NCBI GenBank assembly: GCA_002783405.1
Contig: PFGG01000065.1
Coordinates: 1-64,000 of the forward strand
Direction of reading: 5' to 3'
Origin: a bacterium (Candidatus Blackallbacteria) CG13_big_fil_rev_8_21_14_2_50_49_14
GTDB taxonomy: Bacteria; Cyanobacteriota; Sericytochromatia; UBA7694
DNA: 64,000 bases
Part shown: one piece after another, positions 1-7,193 of the stretch
How positions within the stretch are numbered: position 1 is the first letter of the stretch
How the letters are laid out: every line of letters starts with the position of its first letter
Notes under the pieces: generated by a model
Told to the model about the DNA's origin: nothing
Seen by the model: the letters and a program-made list of their open reading frames with translations, nothing else
The model's database searches: none
Made by a program: the position numbers and the translations under genes

Positions 1-1293
1 GATTTTGGGGCCCATGACATGGGTGACCGAAATTTCTAAGCCCTGATAATTTAAGGAGGCACCGGCATCGGGGATATGCCCCAATTGTGCCAAAACAAAG
101 CCTGCAATGGTCTGATACTGCCCTTCAGGCAATTCAATATCCAGAATCTCATTGACCTCATGCAGAGGCGTAGCTCCCTGCACCTGAAAAACATGATTGC
201 CCAGGGGCTGAATAAAATCTTCAACCGGCACTTGATCGTCATCAAAATCCCCCACGATTTCCATCACCAGATCATCGAGGGTCACCAAGCCTTCTGTGCC
301 GCCAAATTCATCTGCAACGATAATCGCACGGGTGCGGTTTTTTTGCATCATTTCAAGCAATTGCACCACATTCTTGGTTTCAGGCACAAACACGGTGGGG
401 CGCAGATACTTCTCAAGCGTATCTCCCTCACGGTACTGCCCATTGACCTGGGCTTTGAACAGGTCCTTGAGATAAATCATGCCGCGGATATCGTCAATAT
501 TCTCGCCGTAAACCGGATACTGTGAATAGCCCTCTTCAATCATTTTGGGCAGGGCATCCCAAACCGTGGTTTCTACTTCAAAGGCCACAATCCGGGTGCG
601 GGTGGTCATTACTTCAGAAGCCACAGTATCGCCAAATTCAAATACATTGTGAATCAAATCGCGCTCTTCACTGTCGAGCACCCCTTCCTGACTGGAACGA
701 TCAATGATCATGCGCAATTCTTCTTCGGTGATCGAAGGGGAAGATTCTTTGCTGCCAAAGATCCGATCCAAGAGCACAATCAAAATTCGCGAGGGAATCA
801 CAAACGCGTATTTGATAATCGGATAGAGTAAATTGATCACCGCATGAAGCGGACGGGAGACCAGCAGTGCCATGCGAGTGGCGTGGCGGGCAGCATAAGT
901 TTTGGGCGTAATTTCGCCAAAGAGTACAATCACAAACTCTAAAAGAAAGGGAATCAGTGCCAGGGTGCCGATGGTGGCAAAACCCAGCCAGAGCGAATGG
1001 TTGGGGCCTAAAATATTTTCGGCTGAAGACACCCCAAATGAAGAACCAAAAATGATAAACATATTCTCAACAGCCAAAATCGTCGCGAACATTTTGTCTT
1101 CATTTTCACGCAAATCACAGAAGGCCTGGGCGCGTTTATCGCCCTTTTCAGCCAATTGCTGAATGCGCAGTTTATTGGCAGCTAAAATGGATGCTTCAGA
1201 GCTGGCGAAAGCAGCGACCATGACCACGCAGATCGCGACAGCACCCACCGCAAGCGGCAGGCTGTCTGTTCCAAAACCGTGTCCTCCAGACAT
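1..1293 (-). CDS. CorC/HlyC-type transporter-like protein (DUF21-CBS-CorC), 3' end outside window
   Basis: The visible 431 residues start with hydrophobic segments (about residues 10-30, 70-100 and 130-165), as in the DUF21/CNNM membrane domain. Two CBS-type motifs follow, around the segments VMTTRTRIVAFE and RTRAIIVADEFGG; the phrase DEFGGTEGLVTLDDL is a hallmark of the hemolysin C/CorC family. The last visible part is the start of the C-terminal CorC_HlyC domain, and the stop lies beyond base 1. Family members are implicated in Mg2+/Co2+ handling at the inner membrane; the name hemolysin is historical. The ATG at 1293 was chosen as the first one in frame before the first membrane segment. 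The gene lies 62 bp after fliI on the same strand and may be read with it, though the functions are not obviously linked. Confidence 0.85.
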   Translation of the reverse strand, partial: MSGGHGFGTDSLPLAVGAVAICVVMVAAFASSEASILAANKLRIQQLAEKGDKRAQAFCDLRENEDKMFATILAVENMFIIFGSSFGVSSAENILGPNHSLWLGFATIGTLALIPFLLEFVIVLFGEITPKTYAARHATRMALLVSRPLHAVINLLYPIIKYAFVIPSRILIVLLDRIFGSKESSPSITEEELRMIIDRSSQEGVLDSEERDLIHNVFEFGDTVASEVMTTRTRIVAFEVETTVWDALPKMIEEGYSQYPVYGENIDDIRGMIYLKDLFKAQVNGQYREGDTLEKYLRPTVFVPETKNVVQLLEMMQKNRTRAIIVADEFGGTEGLVTLDDLVMEIVGDFDDDQVPVEDFIQPLGNHVFQVQGATPLHEVNEILDIELPEGQYQTIAGFVLAQLGHIPDAGASLNYQGLEISVTHVMGPKI

Positions 1294-1355
1294 AGGGGTC
1301 AGCGAACCTGCCTGACTTTGAGCAGATTCGCGGGCGATAGGGATGAGACCATTTT

Positions 1356-2738
1356 TTAGGCCAAATTCGCCCAACTGGCGGTTTTTGTACCCAGGGTTTT
1401 GACGGCATTGACCGTGTCCTGGAAGGGAGTGGGGTCATGAACCCCTTGTCGCCGGAAGCTTTTGATCTGGTCAATCATTGAAATGGCGTGGTCAATATCT
1501 GCGTTGGAACCCCGCACATAGGCGCCGATATTGATCAAATCCACAGCACTTTCATAGGTCGAAAGAATATTGCGGATTTCAGAAGCTGCAGCACGGTGCT
1601 CAGGGGTGGTGAGCACGTTAAACAGACGGCTGACACTGGGCAGTACGTCAATCGCAGGATAAATATTGTCAGAGGCAATTTTACGTGCCATCACGATGTG
1701 GCCATCGAGAATACCACGGACCGCGTCAGCAACCGGTTCATCCATATCGCCCCCTTCAACCAATACCGTGTAAATGGCGGTAATTGAACCTGTTTCCCCC
1801 ATGCCGGTACGTTCCAGCAATTCAGGCAGCAAAGCGAATACCGAAGGGGTATAGCCTTTGGTAGCAGGCGGCTCACCAATCGCCAGACCAATTTCACGCT
1901 GAGCCATGGCGAAACGGGTCACAGAGTCCATCATCAGAAAGACGTTCTTGCCCTGGTCACGAAAATATTCACAAATCGCAGTCGCGGTATAGGCGGCTTT
2001 TACACGTTCCAGGGAGGAGGTATCGGAGGTCGCTGAGACCACCACGGAGCGGGCCAGACCCTCTTCGCCCAAACTGTCTTCAATAAATTCCAAAACCTCA
2101 CGGCCACGTTCCCCAACGTTACAGACCACGGCGATATCGCACTTCGCGTTACGGGCGATCATGCCCAGCAGGGTGGATTTACCGACCCCTGAACCGGCGA
2201 AAAGACCCACGCGTTGCCCGGTACCGAAGGTCAACATGCCGTCAATGACGCGCACACCCGTCGGCAGGACGGTATCAATACGTTTACGTTTCATGGGGTT
2301 CGGCGCACCGGCCCGCAGGGGATAATATTTTTCTGCAACCACAGGGCCTTTGCCGTCAATGGGGTTGCCCAGACCATCCAGTACACGTCCCAAGAGACCG
2401 GGGCCGCATTTTACAGAAACCTGTTTGCCTGTGGCAATAACCTCAGCCCCTGCGCCGATCCCCTCAAGGTTCACCAGCGGCATCAGCAGTACGCGACGGG
2501 CTCTGAAACCAACCACTTCGCAAGGGTATACCCGCTTGCGGTCTGCCGAACGGATATAACAGAGTTCGCCAATTTCTACACCCTGTAAGAGCGCTTCCAA
2601 AACCAGACCCACGACCTGAACGACGGAACCACGGGCCCTTACCAAATTGGTATTGGCTAAAGCGACTGCGTAGTTTTGATAATCAAAATAATGCTCGTAG
2701 GAAGAATCAATGCCTGTATCCAGCGTCAGATTACCCAT
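1356..2738 (-). CDS. fliI: FliI/SctN-family export ATPase
   Basis: A 460-residue hexameric rotary-type ATPase, the usual FliI length. The Walker A motif is GLFAGSGVGKST (about residues 181-192). The family signature GERGREV lies about 30 residues later, followed by MMDSVTRFAMAQRE and GEPPATKGYTPSVFALLPEL, as in FliI/YscN/SctN. These proteins energise unfolding and delivery of flagellar or type III substrates on the cytoplasmic side of the export gate. The gene starts 2 bp after the stop of the FliH-like gene, its expected negative regulator, so the two are co-transcribed. No other export-gate gene (FlhA, FliP, FliQ, FliR) is in the window, so flagellar versus injectisome use cannot be settled here. 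FliW/CsrA and a FliF-like protein elsewhere in the window favour flagellar ancestry. Confidence 0.93.
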   Translation of the reverse strand: MGNLTLDTGIDSSYEHYFDYQNYAVALANTNLVRARGSVVQVVGLVLEALLQGVEIGELCYIRSADRKRVYPCEVVGFRARRVLLMPLVNLEGIGAGAEVIATGKQVSVKCGPGLLGRVLDGLGNPIDGKGPVVAEKYYPLRAGAPNPMKRKRIDTVLPTGVRVIDGMLTFGTGQRVGLFAGSGVGKSTLLGMIARNAKCDIAVVCNVGERGREVLEFIEDSLGEEGLARSVVVSATSDTSSLERVKAAYTATAICEYFRDQGKNVFLMMDSVTRFAMAQREIGLAIGEPPATKGYTPSVFALLPELLERTGMGETGSITAIYTVLVEGGDMDEPVADAVRGILDGHIVMARKIASDNIYPAIDVLPSVSRLFNVLTTPEHRAAASEIRNILSTYESAVDLINIGAYVRGSNADIDHAISMIDQIKSFRRQGVHDPTPFQDTVNAVKTLGTKTASWANLA

Positions 2739-2740
2739 GC

Positions 2741-4489
2741 TTAGATTTCATCCTCCTCCATTTCGCCATCATCATCGAAGTCGTATTCGGAGCGGATTTG
2801 CTGGAAGACTTCTTCCACAACCGCCAATTGGGTATTCACTTGGGCATCAATACTGCCTGAATTGGTTTCAATCAAACAGCCGCCGCGTTCAATCGAGTAG
2901 TGGCCGGTGATAATAAAGTCCTGAACATCGGGCAGCAATTTCTTGAAGAATTCCTGCTTGGGCAAGACAAGGTCAAGATCCAGGGGATTGACTTTGATAA
3001 TCACTTTTTCAAGGTCACTGACCTTGCCTATCGCACGCTCAACGCTCTTGAGAACAATTTCGGGCTTCATCGCGAGTTCGTCTTGAATCACTTCACGTGA
3101 AATCTCAAGGGCCAGCTTAATCAGTTTGTCTTCATTCTGTTTCACAGCCACTGGGAAGGCTGCATGCAGTTTATTCAGGGCATTGGTAGTTTCCATCAGC
3201 AGTTGGGCATTTTCCTTGATGGCCTCTTCACGGCCCTCCTGGTAACCCACATTGAAGCCATCCTGGGTCGCCGCTTCAACGATTTCCTGGTGAGATTGCT
3301 CAGCCGCTTCAATAATACGGGCCGATTCCATATTCGCTTCGGAGATAATCCGTTCGGCTTCTGCCTGGGCTTCCTGCGCCATCAGTTCTACCTGGGCTTC
3401 AGCTTCCTGCAGCATCTGCTGGGCCTGTTCCTGCTGGCTGTAGGCATCCTGAACAATGCGGGCATGTTCGGCTTCAGATTCCTGAACCATCATCAGGGAT
3501 TTGTCGTAGGCTTCATTCAGAATCGATTCACGCTGGGCAATGATCTGATTCGCCGCTTTGATGAATTCATTGTCTTCATTCAGAGATTTTTTGTATTCCT
3601 GAACCGTTGAAGAAATATATTCTTCAGCTTCAAGCATCATACTTTCGCGTTGTTCATGAATCGAGTTTTCAACATATTCTTCAATGCTGGAAAGCATTTG
3701 CGCGCGTTCGTCTTCAAGATCCTGCTGCAGTTTTTCGGTATGGTGCCAGGCCAGGTTTTCAATATAGTCAGCAATATCCTGAAAGATTTTTTCAAAATCC
3801 AGCTCAGCGGCCTGAGGCGCATTGCGGAGAGAGTCGAGGGCTTCACTGACCAAACGTTGCTTTTCTTCAGCAGAGACAAAGGACAGCTGTTCTTTGGACT
3901 GTTCCCGCAACGCCATTTTCTGGTCGTCCATCATGCTGCGAATTTTGCCATCCAGGCGGGTCTGCATGGTGTTCTTTTTCTGGGCGGCCCAGGCAGCAGC
4001 GGCATCGTCATCGGAATCCACACCAGAAGACATGGAGGCGAAGTCTTTTAGATAGGTGGGTTCTGCTTGGGGACCGGCTTCTTCTAAGCCAGTTTCATCA
4101 TAAAAGTCCTCATCGCTATAAACAGGCTCTTCATAGCTTTCTTCGGCATATTCTTCATAGGCCTGCGGTTCTTCATAGGCCAGTTCGGCTGCACGTTGCA
4201 GGGCAGCAGCTCCCCCCACCAGCACAGGCTCCCCAAAGATGACTTCCGTTTCAGCAGCAGCAAAGAAAACGGTATCGGCAAGTGAATCGGTCTGTAAATC
4301 AAGTGTTGAGAAATCAAAATCCATCCCCTCACCACCGATCACTACCGGGGCTGCGAGTTCAAATTGTTTTCCTCCACGGAAATAGGAAGTATCCCCTACT
4401 TCTTGACCCTCTTCCCAGGAATCATCCAGGGAATCGGCATCCTCTTCCATCGTGAGGTATTCAACATCTGCTGCTTTGAGGAGACCCAT
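2741..4489 (-). CDS. fliH: FliH/SctL-like ATPase regulator with very long N-terminal extension
   Basis: The 582-residue product has a C-terminal part (about residues 400-565) resembling FliH/SctL: an amphipathic run ending in LIKLALEISREVIQDEL, then a globular domain with SIERGGCLIETNSGSIDAQV, typical of FliH. Before it lies a long Glu/Gln/Ala-rich coiled coil (about residues 180-400). The first 180 residues are acidic and low in complexity, with many Glu-Glu and Tyr-Glu pairs, and the C-terminal tail is also acidic. Ordinary FliH proteins are about 220-270 residues, so more than half of this one is extra. It is followed by fliI with a 2 bp gap, which supports the assignment. The ATG at 4489 is preceded by AAGGCGG about 11 bases upstream. 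FliH normally holds FliI as an inactive FliH2-FliI complex at the C-ring; the role of the extension is unknown. Confidence 0.75.
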   Translation of the reverse strand: MGLLKAADVEYLTMEEDADSLDDSWEEGQEVGDTSYFRGGKQFELAAPVVIGGEGMDFDFSTLDLQTDSLADTVFFAAAETEVIFGEPVLVGGAAALQRAAELAYEEPQAYEEYAEESYEEPVYSDEDFYDETGLEEAGPQAEPTYLKDFASMSSGVDSDDDAAAAWAAQKKNTMQTRLDGKIRSMMDDQKMALREQSKEQLSFVSAEEKQRLVSEALDSLRNAPQAAELDFEKIFQDIADYIENLAWHHTEKLQQDLEDERAQMLSSIEEYVENSIHEQRESMMLEAEEYISSTVQEYKKSLNEDNEFIKAANQIIAQRESILNEAYDKSLMMVQESEAEHARIVQDAYSQQEQAQQMLQEAEAQVELMAQEAQAEAERIISEANMESARIIEAAEQSHQEIVEAATQDGFNVGYQEGREEAIKENAQLLMETTNALNKLHAAFPVAVKQNEDKLIKLALEISREVIQDELAMKPEIVLKSVERAIGKVSDLEKVIIKVNPLDLDLVLPKQEFFKKLLPDVQDFIITGHYSIERGGCLIETNSGSIDAQVNTQLAVVEEVFQQIRSEYDFDDDGEMEEDEI

Positions 4490-4691
4490 TCATCCAACCG
4501 CCTTTTTTGTAAATTCAAGCATAAAAAAGATCAGAAAGCTGTGAAAAAATCTACAGATTCAAAATTTGCTCTGGAGTTCACCCATCATAAAAACTTGCTT
4601 GAGTGCTGCCTTGAGGGCCTGACTGTATTAGAACCCTGTTGAAACAATTCAAGACAGGAGCTCAGAACAAACCCAAAGTTTTATGGTTTAC

Positions 4692-4720
4692 ATTATAGCA
4701 CAAAGCTTTTTAAGGCTTAA
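4692..4720 (-). promoter_or_regulatory. Possible promoter of the fliH-fliI operon
   Basis: Read on the minus strand there is a perfect TATAAT at 4697-4692. A weak -35 candidate, TTAAGC at 4720-4715, lies 17 bp upstream of it. The predicted start leaves a leader of about 195 bases before the fliH-like ATG. The -35 is poor, so only the -10 is convincing. Confidence 0.35.
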
Positions 4721-4729
4721 GCGGGATTT

Positions 4730-5263
4730 TCAGACGTATTTATCGACTTGAAAGCGAAAAAGTGAGACGGGTTCTCCAGGTCGGATGCCCCCCTTGTACA
4801 TGGCGTGCAAAACCTGCTCTTCAACCGTACGGATACTTTCAATTCCTGGCAAGAGCAGCCCCCTGCGGGAACCGTTCACCACAATCACGCCATAGGTATC
4901 TACATTGAGCAAATCCAGGCTGGCAATGGGTTCTGGCTCATGTAAAACACTGACCTCATAGCTCAGCCCCGACAGTTCAGACACTGAAACAGGGGAAAAA
5001 CGGGGATCGCGAAGCGCTGCTGAAATGGCGTTTTGAATCGTTTCTTCAAGAATATTCGCTTGGGTAGGCCCAATCGTGCCAATGCAACCGCGCAGGTCGC
5101 GTTGTCCTCTGGGCTGGTGATAAATTGTCACAAAAACCCCGGCCTGAGATTTTTGAAAATCCGCCAAAGCGCCAAGGTCCATTTGAGGAAGTTCGCCTGA
5201 ACTGACGTAATTTTCAATCGTCAGACGCGCCAGTTCTGGCAAAGTTTGAGGGGATAAGGACAT
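4730..5263 (-). CDS. AMMECR1 domain protein (AmmA-like)
   Basis: A 177-residue protein covering the AMMECR1 domain from end to end. The family hallmark LRGCIGTIGP lies around residues 57-66 and is followed by the conserved ALRDPRFSPVS stretch. Bacterial homologues are often called AmmeMemoRadiSam system protein A and sit beside a MEMO protein and a radical SAM enzyme. Neither partner is in this window, so the gene is solitary here. The biochemical activity of the family is not well established; a cytoplasmic location is expected because no signal peptide is seen. The gene lies 22 bp after a 55-residue gene on the same strand and is probably co-transcribed with it. Confidence 0.85.
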   Translation of the reverse strand: MSLSPQTLPELARLTIENYVSSGELPQMDLGALADFQKSQAGVFVTIYHQPRGQRDLRGCIGTIGPTQANILEETIQNAISAALRDPRFSPVSVSELSGLSYEVSVLHEPEPIASLDLLNVDTYGVIVVNGSRRGLLLPGIESIRTVEEQVLHAMYKGGIRPGEPVSLFRFQVDKYV

Positions 5264-5285
5264 TTTAAAAAACTAAAAACCCGCC

Positions 5286-5453
5286 CTAAACAACTTTTTT
5301 TCTGCGGCGGCGACGCTGTTTCATTTCACAGTCAGCCACAGAAGCCAACTCCATCAGTTCCCGCATGCGGTCTTCTTTGATTTGGTCTGCATGAATTTCT
5401 TTTTCAACACGCTTTTTTTGAAACTCGCGAATCACTTGTTCAAAATTCGTCAC
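5286..5453 (-). CDS. Small basic, charged protein (55 aa), unknown function
   Basis: Below the usual ORF length cut-off but well supported. A GTG at 5453 is preceded by GAGGGAG with a 9-base spacer, the best Shine-Dalgarno match nearby. The 55 residues begin with MTNFEQVIREFQKKRVEKEI and form a likely amphipathic helix rich in Lys, Glu and Gln. They end in a very basic tail, QRRRRRKKVV. There is one Cys (C42), no membrane segment and no signal peptide. The gene lies 22 bp upstream of the AMMECR1 gene, so it heads a two-gene unit, and the CRP-type palindrome at 5511-5538 is placed to control it. The basic tail suggests nucleic acid or ribosome contact, which is inference only. Confidence 0.6.
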   Translation of the reverse strand: MTNFEQVIREFQKKRVEKEIHADQIKEDRMRELMELASVADCEMKQRRRRRKKVV

Positions 5454-5510
5454 CGTTCAAAACTCCCTCTTACGATCAAGTATAAGAACCATTGTACCTA
5501 AGCAGACCAT

Positions 5511-5538
5511 TTTCTGTGTGAGCTGGCTCACACAGAAA
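5511..5538. promoter_or_regulatory. CRP-type operator (TGTGA-N6-TCACA) in a 28 bp palindrome
   Basis: Arms 5511-5523 and 5526-5538 are perfectly complementary around a 2 bp centre. Inside them TGTGA (5517-5521) and TCACA (5528-5532) are exactly 6 bp apart, the textbook CRP consensus. The site lies 57-85 bp upstream of the GTG of the 55-residue gene. The CRP-family protein encoded at 20986-21699 keeps the recognition-helix residues that read TGTGA in E. coli CRP. It could also form an RNA hairpin in a ferredoxin read-through transcript, but there is no T-run. Confidence 0.6.
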
Positions 5539-5571
5539 CCCCGGTGGCACTATTTACATAGGACACCGGGG
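5539..5571 (-). terminator. Hairpin downstream of the ferredoxin gene
   Basis: CCCCGGTG (5539-5546) pairs perfectly with CACCGGGG (5564-5571) around a 17-base loop. On the minus strand it follows the ferredoxin stop by 27 bases and is followed by only three T residues. It is a plausible weak terminator or a 3'-end stabiliser. Confidence 0.45.
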
Positions 5572-5598
5572 CTTAAAATCCGAGTTGTTCAGTCAGGA

Positions 5599-5841
5599 CT
5601 ATTTATTGAAATAGTCAGCGTTTACCTGAACAAAATCCTGCTGATCTTCGGGAACATCTTCTTCAGGGAAGATTGCTTCTACTGGGCAGACAGGAGCACA
5701 GGCGCCACAATCGATGCACTCATCTGGGTTGATATAATACTGGGGCGCATCATCATCAGAATGAATACAATCAACGGGACAGACTTCTACACAAGCCGCG
5801 TCCTTGGTGTCAACACAGGGGGATGTAATAATATAGGCCAT
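5599..5841 (-). CDS. 4Fe-4S / 3Fe-4S ferredoxin
   Basis: An 80-residue soluble ferredoxin. The N-terminal cluster segment is CVDTKDAACVEVCPVDCI, in which the spacing of the Cys residues fits a 3Fe-4S or 7Fe-type site. The second segment CIDCGACAPVCP is a classical CxxCxxCxxxCP 4Fe-4S motif. The acidic C-terminal tail is usual for 7Fe ferredoxins of the FdxA type. It would carry low-potential electrons between cytoplasmic oxidoreductases; the partner is not identifiable from the neighbours. The gene stands alone between a promoter region shared with the divergent polyprenyl-synthase-like gene and the hairpin at 5539-5571. Confidence 0.93.
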   Translation of the reverse strand: MAYIITSPCVDTKDAACVEVCPVDCIHSDDDAPQYYINPDECIDCGACAPVCPVEAIFPEEDVPEDQQDFVQVNADYFNK

Positions 5842-6138
5842 GATTTATCTCCTCGTTTTCTAAATACGGTATGTGCTTTGAACGTTCGCTATAAATTTCA
5901 TATCAATTTAAGCTGGGCTTTCGGGCCATTTTGGGGACCATGGTGCGCACCAGACAATGCTTTAACAGGTAAAAATCTTACCTGACTGGGCTACGGTTGA
6001 CATATTACTACACAACCGTCTCGCTGTACACCTGCTAGCAGATAAATTTGAAATTCTCTTGGCAGGCAAAGGGGAAGCACTTCGCAAAAAGCTATAATAG
6101 CTTTCTAAAGTGAAAAGTAAATTCAGAGGCTTTCAGAG
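5842..6138. promoter_or_regulatory. Divergent intergenic region; TATAAT box for the 6139 gene
   Basis: About 300 bp between the divergent ferredoxin and polyprenyl-synthase-like genes. A perfect TATAAT at 6093-6098 lies inside the small palindrome AAGCTATAATAGCTT and would give a start near 6105, about 35 bases before the GTG. I see no good -35. No RNA gene or further ORF is evident. Confidence 0.4.
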
Positions 6139-7128
6139 GTGATCAACCAACGCTTTTATCCCCTTTTCAGACAGGTTTTTTTTGAGCTTGAAAAAAATCT
6201 AAGAATTTGGAATTGCGACCAGGCCCATGCCCGTCAAATTCACCGCGCCCTGGATAAACTGAGAGAGAACTTTTTTGAGGATAAAGTTTTTCCGGCTTTA
6301 ATGGGGCCCTGGCTGGCCTGGCAAGCAACAGGCACAGGGGTTTCTGAACAGGCTTTGATTCTGCTGGGCGCCGCCCACGCACTTTTTTATGCCTTTTTAG
6401 ACCTGACCGATGATGTCGAAGACCAGGATCTTGACCGCCAGGCCTGGCCGGCTGGCAGTGAAGCGATTGCAATCAATACCGGCACCAGTTTGCTCTTTCT
6501 TTCACTCTTGGCCTTGGACCGCCTGCAAGAGGCTGAAATACCAACTGAAAGAATCGCGGAATTGCGTACAATGTTCGCTCAGGCGGGTTGGCTCTTAACC
6601 GCCGGCCAGCACCGCGATTTGAGTTCAAAGCAAGGGCATTTGCTTTTGCCAGAAGATGCCCTACGCACCATCACGCTCAAAACAGGCACCTCCGTTAAAC
6701 TTTATTTTCAAAGTGCGGCCCATCTGGCCGGTGCAAACAGTGAGGTTAAAGAGCGTCTGGGCAGTTTGGGCGAACAAATTGGCATTCTTTCGCAAATCCG
6801 GGGTGACTACCAAAATATCTGGGGCAGTGAAATCAGCTCTGATCTTCAAAATCAATGCCATACCCTGCCCGTGCTGATCGGTTTACAGAAATCAACGGGG
6901 GAAGACCGCGAAAGGCTTGAACTGGCGCTGCAGAGAACCCCTTACGATCAGGCTGCTCATACCCTCGTGCGTTATTTATTGAAAAAAGTAGATATTCGCA
7001 CAGATTTAAATCTGTGGCTAGAAAAACACCGCCAAATAGCCCAAGCCCAACTGGATCAGCTCAGTCAGGCGGGCCTAGAGACCCACGAATTGGGCTTGTT
7101 TTTACAAAGACTCAAACCCCTCGACTGA
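6139..7128 (+). CDS. Polyprenyl-synthetase-like all-helical prenyl transferase
   Basis: The 329-residue helical protein carries a first Asp-rich motif DDVED (residues 91-95, in FLDLTDDVED) matching the DDxxD of trans-isoprenyl diphosphate synthases. Around residues 221-229 the second region reads RGDYQNIWG, where the canonical enzymes have DDxxD. The second Asp cluster is thus degenerate, as in some divergent prenyl transferases such as ComQ-type peptide prenylases. The substrate cannot be told from sequence; isoprenoid chain elongation and protein/peptide prenylation are both possible. The start is GTG with GAGG nine bases upstream. The gene is monocistronic, convergent with the Fe-S reductase, and has no peptide-like gene next to it that I could recognise. 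Confidence 0.7.
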   Translation: MINQRFYPLFRQVFFELEKNLRIWNCDQAHARQIHRALDKLRENFFEDKVFPALMGPWLAWQATGTGVSEQALILLGAAHALFYAFLDLTDDVEDQDLDRQAWPAGSEAIAINTGTSLLFLSLLALDRLQEAEIPTERIAELRTMFAQAGWLLTAGQHRDLSSKQGHLLLPEDALRTITLKTGTSVKLYFQSAAHLAGANSEVKERLGSLGEQIGILSQIRGDYQNIWGSEISSDLQNQCHTLPVLIGLQKSTGEDRERLELALQRTPYDQAAHTLVRYLLKKVDIRTDLNLWLEKHRQIAQAQLDQLSQAGLETHELGLFLQRLKPLD

Positions 7129-7144
7129 GGCCAAAAATCGGCAA

Positions 7145-7172
7145 GAAAAAACCGCCCCCTTGCGAAGGCGGT
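7145..7172 (-). terminator. Rho-independent terminator of the Fe-S reductase gene
   Basis: ACCGCC (7151-7156) pairs with GGCGGT (7167-7172). Read on the minus strand the stem is followed by a run of five to six T residues, 22 bases after the stop of the Fe-S reductase gene. On the plus strand the tail is weaker. Confidence 0.8.
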
Positions 7173-7193
7173 ATTTGAAGCAATTGCTTCGAC

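Noticed and set aside
1356-4489. A complete flagellar or type III secretion locus
   Set aside because: Only the ATPase and the FliH-like gene are present. No gate, rod, hook or needle genes occur before or after within the window.
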